A stretch of 7,135 nt of DNA from assembly GCA_002308795.1 (NCBI GenBank), contig DBVV01000152.1:5938-13072 (forward strand), read 5' to 3'. The notes beneath the pieces were generated by a model, which was not told the origin of the DNA, did no database searches, and was given only the letters and a program-made list of their open reading frames with translations. Position numbers and translations under genes: made by a program. Shown here piece by piece: positions 1-5,273 of the stretch. The first letter of the stretch is position 1, and every line of letters begins with the position of its first letter. The stretch is from Mageeibacillus sp. UBA1255. GTDB lineage: Bacteria; Bacillota; Clostridia; UBA1212; UBA1255.

Positions 1-519
1 CAGGCGGAATGGACCGTAAAATTCGCAGGGCACTGTATTGACCTCGGGATCGATATGGTGCATATTTCGGATGACTGGGGATCGCAGAACGATCTTATGT
101 TTAACCCGCAGCTATGGTGGGATATTATTTATCCGCATATGAAACGTGTCGTTGACTACGTGCACTCGCGCGGATGCTTCTGTTCGCTGCATTCGGACGG
201 GTGCATCTTAAAAGTTACCGACGGTATAGAAAAACTGGGGCTCGACGTTGTCCATCCGTGGCAGGAAAGCGCGAAAATGTCTTATGATCTTTATCTTGAT
301 AAATATCAGGATAAATTCGCTATCCTGGGCGGGATATGCATACAGACGGTACTCGGGCTCGTTGGCCGAGAGGAACTGGAGAAGGAGATAAGACGCGTGT
401 TCGGGCTGCTCCGGGGCAAGCGCTGGATCTGCTGCACGACGCATTTCGTGCAGGACCACTGCTCGATAGATGATCTGGCTTTCGCGTACGATCTGATCTA
501 CAAACTGGCCAGGGAATGA
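1..519 (+). CDS. Uroporphyrinogen decarboxylase (UroD/MtaA/CmuA-like) family protein, C-terminal part
   Basis: The gene runs in from before the window; the frame is open from base 1 and ends at TGA 517-519, giving about 172 visible residues. An ATG at 55 is internal, because residues before it continue the fold. Family features seen: an acidic DDWGSQ segment, the core histidine motif HSDG (bases 190-201) after a long helix, a VHPWQ segment, a LGGI strand, and a late HFVQDHCS segment followed by a C-terminal helix. UroD-fold relatives include haem-pathway decarboxylases and Zn-dependent corrinoid methyltransferases (MtaA, CmuA). In the methyltransferases the corresponding motif is His-x-Cys, which binds zinc; here Asp replaces that Cys, so classical zinc-dependent methyl transfer is doubtful. 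Many anaerobe genomes carry such paralogs of unknown substrate. It probably shares a transcript with the hydrolase gene 21 bases downstream. The fold assignment is firm; the reaction is unknown. Confidence 0.85.
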   Translation, partial: QAEWTVKFAGHCIDLGIDMVHISDDWGSQNDLMFNPQLWWDIIYPHMKRVVDYVHSRGCFCSLHSDGCILKVTDGIEKLGLDVVHPWQESAKMSYDLYLDKYQDKFAILGGICIQTVLGLVGREELEKEIRRVFGLLRGKRWICCTTHFVQDHCSIDDLAFAYDLIYKLARE

Positions 520-540
520 CAGGGAACAGGGAACAGGAAA
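520..540 (+). repeat. Heptamer tandem repeat filling the UroD-SGNH spacer
   Basis: The whole 21-base gap is three 7-base units: CAGGGAA at 520-526, CAGGGAA at 527-533, and CAGGAAA at 534-540, directly followed by the ATG at 541. A further CAGGGAA (510-516) lies just before the TGA stop, inside the upstream gene. The purine-rich units contain AGGG and so also provide the ribosome-binding site of the SGNH gene. Change in copy number would shift the spacing between genes by 7 bases. Confidence 0.8.
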
Positions 541-1344
541 ATGGATCTATCAGCGATATTTACGCCGGAAAATGACGAAAGACCGCTTAGCGATATAAAA
601 GAGGGCGGAGGATTTACCGGGATCTTCAGGACGATCGCCGTTGTCGGCGACTCGCTCGCGGCCGGTGATCTGGAATCGATCGACGTTGGCGGGCCGAAAG
701 AATTTCATGACTTTTTTGATATATCATGGGGATCGTATATTGCCCGCATGTGCGGCGTAACCGTGCATAATTTCTCGCGGGGGGCAATGACCGCCCGTGA
801 GTATTGCAATTCTTTTGCTGACGAGAAGGGGTATTGGGACAAGTCGCTCGCGGCGCAGGCGTACGTTCTCGCACTTGGATGCAACGACCTTGACGAAGCC
901 CGGCAGCCAGTCGGTAATATCGGAGATATCGATCCGGATCATCACCGTAACGCTCCTACTTTCGCCGGTGATTTCGGTAAGATCATACAGCGGTATAAAG
1001 AGATCAGTCCGGACGCGGTGTTTTTCCTGGTCACGATGCCCCGCGAGCCGCTTGAACTCTTAGCGGAGGAGTTTCAGGTCAAACACGAGTCTCACCGGGC
1101 GCTTATGTACGATCTCGCGGCTCATTTTTCAAACACGTTCGTTATCGATCTGGCGGAGTACGGTCCCGTTCACGATAAAGAATTCCACCGGCGTTTTTAC
1201 ACCGGTGGACATCTGAATGCCGCGGGATATCTGCTTACTGCTAAACTGATCGCTTCGTATATCGATCATATCGTGCGGCACAATATTGAATTTTTCAACC
1301 GTTCCGGCCTTATCGGACCGCAGCCGATCTATCCCAAGGGCTGA
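541..1344 (+). CDS. SGNH/GDSL-type hydrolase, cytoplasmic
   Basis: A 267-residue protein with the SGNH hydrolase blocks in order: block I GDSL with the nucleophile Ser38, a block II Gly near residue 81 (SRGAMT), block III GCND with Asn115, and block V GGHLNAAGY with His224. The family hydrolyses esters, often acetyl or acyl groups on carbohydrates. No signal peptide or membrane helix is visible, so it should act in the cytoplasm. The usual DxxH of block V reads TGGH here, so the normal acidic triad member is missing at that position. The ATG at 541 is preceded by AGGG at 528-531 with 9 bases of spacing, inside a heptamer repeat. It follows the UroD-family gene closely and is likely co-transcribed with it, but the substrate cannot be read from the sequence. 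The unusual length before block I (about 35 residues) has no recognisable domain. Confidence 0.86.
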   Translation: MDLSAIFTPENDERPLSDIKEGGGFTGIFRTIAVVGDSLAAGDLESIDVGGPKEFHDFFDISWGSYIARMCGVTVHNFSRGAMTAREYCNSFADEKGYWDKSLAAQAYVLALGCNDLDEARQPVGNIGDIDPDHHRNAPTFAGDFGKIIQRYKEISPDAVFFLVTMPREPLELLAEEFQVKHESHRALMYDLAAHFSNTFVIDLAEYGPVHDKEFHRRFYTGGHLNAAGYLLTAKLIASYIDHIVRHNIEFFNRSGLIGPQPIYPKG

Positions 1345-1368
1345 TCGAACGGCGGTCGTGCGAAGGCA

Positions 1369-2877
1369 TCAGCCGTTAAGAGTTCCGTCCCAGGTGCTTA
1401 CTTTATCCGAAGTTTTTTCTTCCTCCGTGAACCAGTGCTGGGTTATACACTTTGCGTCGGTGTAGAAATTCATACCGTCTTTTCCGAGCGTATGCAGTGC
1501 GCCGAAGAACGATTTTTTATGGCCCGAGAAGGGGAAAACGCCTACCGGCACCGGGATGCCTACGTTTATGCCTACCATGCCGCCGTCGGTGCGTTTCGCG
1601 AATTCGCGCGCGAAATAACCGTTCTGCGTATATATGACGGAGCCGTTTGCGAACGGGTTAGCGTTCATAACAGCCAGGCCTTCTTCGAAGTTCCTGACAC
1701 GCTTCACGCACAGCACCGGACCGAAGATCTCACGCTGGCCTACGTACATATCCTGGGTCACGTGGTCAAGGATCGTAGGTCCGAGGTAGAAACCGTTTTC
1801 AAATCCGGGGACGGTCACGTTCCGTCCGTCCAGTACGCACACCGCGCCGTCGGCAATGCCTTTTTCGATGTCTCCGATGATCTTCTGCTTATGTGCCGCG
1901 CTGTAGACCGGGCCGAGTTTCGTCTCTTTATCATACGCGGGACCGACCTTGATGTCCGAAGCGAGTTTAACCAGTTCGGCGACAAGTTCGTCAGCGATCT
2001 CTTCTTCGACGACAACGACCGGCAGTGCCATACAGCGTTCTCCCGCGCAGCCGAACGAGGCGTTGATTATGCCCGCCGCCGTACGCTGGATCGGAGCGTC
2101 CTTCATTACCAAGGCGTGGTTCTTAGCCTCGCACAGCGTCTGAACGCGCTTGCCGTATTTCGACGCTTTTTCATATATCGACAGACCGACTTTGGTGGAT
2201 CCGACGAACGAAACGCCGCGGATACGCTCGTCAGCGAGCAGCACGTCGGTAACTTCGCGACCGCAGGTGATAATATTCAGCACGCCGTCGGGAAGCCCGG
2301 CCCGGCGGTAAATATCAGCTATCTTGAGAGCGGTCATCGGGGTGGAACTGGAAGCTTTGATCACGATGGTATTGCCGCATGCGATACACATCGGGGTCAT
2401 CCAGCCCATCGGTATCATGGCGGGGAAGTTGAACGGAACGATCCCCAGGAACACGCCGACGGACTCGCGGATCATCACCGTGTCATAGCCGCTCGAGGCG
2501 TTCATCATTGAATCTCCCATCATCAGCGAGGGCATCGAAAGCGCATGCTCGGTAGCCTCCTTAGCCTTCAGCACGTCTCCTTTAGCCTCCTCCCAAGCTT
2601 TACCGTTTTCGCGGGCAACGCTCATGGTGAGTTCGTCCATCTCTTCTACGAGCATTCTGCGCACGTTGTGGAGGATCTGCATCCTCTTAAGTACAGGAGT
2701 ATCCTTCCATGCCGGAAATGCCTTGTAGGCCGCCTGAACGGCCTTCAGGGCCTCTTCCTGCGTGCACTTGGGCGCCTTTGCGATGATCTCGCCGGTGCTC
2801 GGGTTATAGACGTCGTAATATTCCTGCGCGGCAGAATCGACGTATTCGTTATTAATAAACAAATTCAGTTTTTCCAT
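1369..2877 (-). CDS. CoA-acylating aldehyde dehydrogenase, methylmalonate-semialdehyde dehydrogenase (IolA/MmsA) family
   Basis: A 502-residue full-length member of the ALDH superfamily, closest by pattern to MmsA/IolA, which convert (methyl)malonate semialdehyde plus CoA and NAD to acyl-CoA and CO2. Seen: PFNFP with oxyanion Asn150, nucleotide-binding Lys174 and a GSTKVG loop (226-231), the catalytic GERCMA motif with Cys282 preceded by Arg281, and EIFGP (383-387). The general-base Glu of hydrolytic ALDHs is absent (Leu248), as expected for a CoA-dependent enzyme. Two departures from B. subtilis IolA, aligned from memory: Lys104 stands where IolA has carboxylate-binding Arg107, and Ser177 stands where NAD-preferring ALDHs have Glu. 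Substrate and cofactor may therefore differ from IolA. It is the last gene of the five-gene operon. Its ATG overlaps the isomerase gene by 26 bases and AAGGAG lies 13 bases upstream. Family certain; malonate semialdehyde as substrate uncertain. Confidence 0.88.
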   Translation of the reverse strand: MEKLNLFINNEYVDSAAQEYYDVYNPSTGEIIAKAPKCTQEEALKAVQAAYKAFPAWKDTPVLKRMQILHNVRRMLVEEMDELTMSVARENGKAWEEAKGDVLKAKEATEHALSMPSLMMGDSMMNASSGYDTVMIRESVGVFLGIVPFNFPAMIPMGWMTPMCIACGNTIVIKASSSTPMTALKIADIYRRAGLPDGVLNIITCGREVTDVLLADERIRGVSFVGSTKVGLSIYEKASKYGKRVQTLCEAKNHALVMKDAPIQRTAAGIINASFGCAGERCMALPVVVVEEEIADELVAELVKLASDIKVGPAYDKETKLGPVYSAAHKQKIIGDIEKGIADGAVCVLDGRNVTVPGFENGFYLGPTILDHVTQDMYVGQREIFGPVLCVKRVRNFEEGLAVMNANPFANGSVIYTQNGYFAREFAKRTDGGMVGINVGIPVPVGVFPFSGHKKSFFGALHTLGKDGMNFYTDAKCITQHWFTEEEKTSDKVSTWDGTLNG

Positions 2878-3460
2878 AATTTTCGATCAGCTCCTTAAAC
2901 GGTTTGTGTGAAAAGATTCTTTCCAGAAGCGCGGGATCGATCTCCCTGAGCACTTCCTGAAAATCCTTGTGAGCGGCAGCGCTTATCACTTTCAGTTTTT
3001 CACGGCTCTCGGCCTGGCTTTCGGCGCGGTGGGGAGGGTAGCCCTGACCCATCGGGTCTGCGAACAGTTTTTCGAATATGTATTTCAGATTTATATCCGC
3101 AGCCCAGCCGAAGCCTTTATTAAGAGCGAGGGAAATGCAATTGCCCCCGTTGATCTGTGAAAACAGCCAGGCGTCAAGCGAGTTCAGTATCAGTCCGCAG
3201 AATACGTTCGGGTACTGCATAGCCGAGATAAGGAAACCTTGTCCGGTGCCGCAGCCGCCTATGACCATATCGACCGCGCCTGAATTCAGTGCGATCGCTG
3301 CCATCAGTCCTGTGTGGATATACGTGAGTTCCGGCTCGTCGCCGCTGCCTGTCATGCCTACGTTGAATATCTCGGCAGGCACGTTTTCCAGCGCCTCCAT
3401 CACTTTTGGATTTTTGTCCTGTGAGGACACTTCATTGATTACTGCTATTCTCATGATCAT
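2852..3460 (-). CDS. RpiB/LacA/LacB-family sugar(-phosphate) isomerase, long form
   Basis: A 202-residue protein from the ATG at 3460, which overlaps the transketolase stop as ATGA and has AAAGGG 9 bases upstream; an ATG at 3454 is an alternative, and a longer frame to 3487 lies inside the previous gene. RpiB-family enzymes interconvert aldoses and ketoses. Seen: the MVIGGCGTGQG motif with the catalytic Cys70 equivalent to E. coli RpiB Cys66, and a SQINGGN segment aligned to RQHNDTN of RpiB. Ring-opening His99 is replaced by Ile103, and the N-terminal Asp-His pair of RpiB is absent (INEVSS instead). The C-terminus is about 50 residues longer than E. coli RpiB. The missing His suggests an open-chain substrate, such as a four-carbon sugar. 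It sits between transketolase and a CoA-acylating dehydrogenase, where an isomerase of transketolase products would fit. Ribose-5-phosphate as true substrate is doubtful. Confidence 0.86.
   Translation of the reverse strand: MIMRIAVINEVSSQDKNPKVMEALENVPAEIFNVGMTGSGDEPELTYIHTGLMAAIALNSGAVDMVIGGCGTGQGFLISAMQYPNVFCGLILNSLDAWLFSQINGGNCISLALNKGFGWAADINLKYIFEKLFADPMGQGYPPHRAESQAESREKLKVISAAAHKDFQEVLREIDPALLERIFSHKPFKELIENYGKTEFVY
2891..2896 (-). promoter_or_regulatory. Ribosome-binding site of the dehydrogenase gene, inside the isomerase coding region
   Basis: AAGGAG on the - strand lies 13 bases before the ATG at 2877. It is embedded within the 3' part of the upstream isomerase gene. The spacing is on the long side, but no better start is seen, and the first residues (MEKLNLFIN) match how family members usually begin. 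Confidence 0.6.
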
Positions 3461-4431
3461 CTGATCCCGCCCTTTCGTTCTATGCATATTCTGGCTTTCC
3501 TTGCTATTTCTTCAGCAGTCAGTTTAAAACGCTCCTGCAGGTATGCCTGTGTACCGACTTCTCCGAACGATTCGAATACGCCTACGCGCTCGACCGGTGC
3601 GGGATATTCGGCACCGAGGAGTTCGCTCACCGCGCTGCCCAATCCGCCTATTACATTGTGGTTTTCTGCCGTTACGATCGCTCCGCACGTTCGTGCCGCT
3701 TCCAGGACTGCCTCCCGGTCGATCGGTTTTATAGTGTGCATATCGATAACGCCCGCGTCAATACCTTCGAGTTTCAGTATTTCTCTTGCCCGGATGGCTT
3801 CGTATACCATTATGCCGCAGGCGATCAGGCATACGTCTTTTCCTTCGTAGAGCCGCATTGCCCTGCCGATCCTGAATTTTGTTCCGTCGCGGTAGATCCT
3901 GACCGTTTTGCGTCTGGACGTCCGGAGGTAGAACACGCCGTACGTTTCGGCCATTTCTTTTACGACTGATGCGTACATCGTGCTGTCTGCCGGCTCGACG
4001 ACGGTCGCGTGCGGTATGAGCCGCATAAGTCCGAGGTCTTCGAAGGGCATGTGCGTGCCTCCGTTCTGCGCGGCCGTTACGCCAGGATCTGCACCGATTA
4101 TTTTAACGTTGAGGTTCTGGTAGGCGCATGACAGGAACAGCTGATCGAAGACGCGGCGTGTGGCGAATATACCGAACGCGTGGAAGAAGGGGACCATGCC
4201 GGTGGCGGACAATCCCGCGCTCATACCGACTGCCTGAGCTTCCATGATGCCGCAATTGACCGCGCGGTCAGGAAAAGCTTTATAGAACCTGCCCGTTCCG
4301 ACCGAGTGGCTCACATCGGCGTCAATGACCATAAGTTTGTCGTTGACCTCCGCTTCGGCGATCAGGGCATCGCAGTATGCCTGGCGCATCTCAACTTCGT
4401 CGGGTGCGAAATTTTCAACTAAAAAGCTCAT
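3457..4431 (-). CDS. Transketolase, C-terminal subunit (pyrimidine-binding and C-terminal domains)
   Basis: A 324-residue protein equivalent to the second half of a one-chain transketolase. Transketolase moves a two-carbon ketol unit from a ketose to an aldose using ThDP. Seen: DADVSHS near 37-43, the GIMEAQ motif with the catalytic Glu64 that activates the aminopyrimidine ring, a THMPFED segment with His127 (the active-site His of the GPTH motif in other transketolases), RTSRR (170-174) in the region of the substrate phosphate-binding Arg, and a C-terminal domain ending in FESFGEVGT (286-294). It must pair with the N-terminal subunit encoded immediately upstream; start and stop overlap as ATGA, and GGAGG lies 7 bases before the ATG. 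Split transketolases occur both in central metabolism and in dedicated catabolic routes such as apulose-4-phosphate or sulfofructose cleavage, so the substrate is open. Confidence 0.93.
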   Translation of the reverse strand: MSFLVENFAPDEVEMRQAYCDALIAEAEVNDKLMVIDADVSHSVGTGRFYKAFPDRAVNCGIMEAQAVGMSAGLSATGMVPFFHAFGIFATRRVFDQLFLSCAYQNLNVKIIGADPGVTAAQNGGTHMPFEDLGLMRLIPHATVVEPADSTMYASVVKEMAETYGVFYLRTSRRKTVRIYRDGTKFRIGRAMRLYEGKDVCLIACGIMVYEAIRAREILKLEGIDAGVIDMHTIKPIDREAVLEAARTCGAIVTAENHNVIGGLGSAVSELLGAEYPAPVERVGVFESFGEVGTQAYLQERFKLTAEEIARKARICIERKGGIR

Positions 4432-5273
4432 AACTCCGCCTCCAGTCTGCGGTCTATCTCCGCGATCGCGCGCTCTGCATCTTCGTGTGAAACCGGCATA
4501 TAGTGGTTGAATCCGTCGAATTCGGCGAAGCAGCAGCCGTGGCCCTTTTCTGTGTCGCAGATGATCGCGACCGGCCTGTCTCCGGCCTCGCGCGAGATCG
4601 CTTCGTACAGTGCACTGACGTCGTGACCGTTTACACGCCTTACTTCGAATCCGAACGCGTCAAACTTTTTCCCCAGATCTTCTTCATTGCAGATGTCTTT
4701 AACGTATCCGTCCAGCTGGCGGCGGTTATTGTCAACGAGCGTGACCAGGTTCGTCAGTTTTCTGTGGGCGATGAACATGAGTGCTTCCCAGTTCTGTCCT
4801 TCCTGCAGCTCTCCGTCTCCAAGGATCGCAAATACTTTTCCCGGAATACCCTGAAGCCTTTTACCGAGCGCGACGCCTGATGCCAGCGATAATCCCTGCC
4901 CGAGCGATCCGGTGCTGATGTCGATGCCCGTCGTTTTCAGTCTGTCGCAGTGGCTGGGGAGGTTCGTACCGCCCTTGTTCAGCGTAAGCAGTTCTTCCTT
5001 GTCGAAGTATCCTTTTAGCGCGAGCGTGGCGTACAACGCCGGTCCGCAGTGCCCTTTTGAGAGTACCAGCCAGTCGCGGTCTTCCCATTGAGGGTTTTTG
5101 GGATCGATATTCATTATATCGCCATACAGCACGGCCAGGACGTCGGCGACCGACATACTGCCGCCGATGTGTCCCGAGCCCGCGGATTCCAGCGCACGGA
5201 TGCAGTTTTTGCGGATCTCCGCCGCGAAACGTTTTGTTTCCAGTGCGTTAAACTGTTTCTTCTTTGATGGCAT
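4428..5273 (-). CDS. Transketolase, N-terminal subunit (ThDP diphosphate-binding)
   Basis: A 281-residue protein corresponding to the N-terminal half of transketolase, which holds the ThDP diphosphate and Mg2+. Seen: SGHIGGS at 33-39, LSKGHCGPALYA around 72-82, GSLGQGLSLASG at 122-133, the ThDP motif starting GDGELQEGQ at 152-160 and closing with DNN at 181-183, and EKGHG near 242-246. The length is normal for the split form. The start at 5273 has AAAGG 9 bases upstream and overlaps the previous gene by 26 bases in another frame. It ends overlapping the C-terminal subunit by 4 bases, which fits equimolar, coupled synthesis of the two subunits. Following an IolD-like ThDP enzyme, it makes this operon unusually rich in ThDP-dependent carbon-carbon chemistry. 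Confidence 0.93.
   Translation of the reverse strand: MPSKKKQFNALETKRFAAEIRKNCIRALESAGSGHIGGSMSVADVLAVLYGDIMNIDPKNPQWEDRDWLVLSKGHCGPALYATLALKGYFDKEELLTLNKGGTNLPSHCDRLKTTGIDISTGSLGQGLSLASGVALGKRLQGIPGKVFAILGDGELQEGQNWEALMFIAHRKLTNLVTLVDNNRRQLDGYVKDICNEEDLGKKFDAFGFEVRRVNGHDVSALYEAISREAGDRPVAIICDTEKGHGCCFAEFDGFNHYMPVSHEDAERAIAEIDRRLEAEL

Noticed and set aside
1348..1377. Possible bidirectional terminator: AACGGC and GCCGTT arms between the convergent gene ends
   Set aside because: The stem is only 6 bp with an 18-base loop, one arm lies inside the dehydrogenase coding region, and neither side is followed by a T-run.
1435..2511. A 358-codon open frame on the + strand opposite the dehydrogenase gene
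   Set aside because: It lies antisense within a full-length, motif-complete ALDH gene, shows no recognisable domain, and reflects codon bias of the real gene.
3461..3487. Longer start for the isomerase at 3487
   Set aside because: The added residues (MHRTKGRDQ) do not resemble the family and lie within the transketolase gene; the ATG at 3460 has a suitable AAAGGG and the same ATGA overlap as the neighbouring junction.
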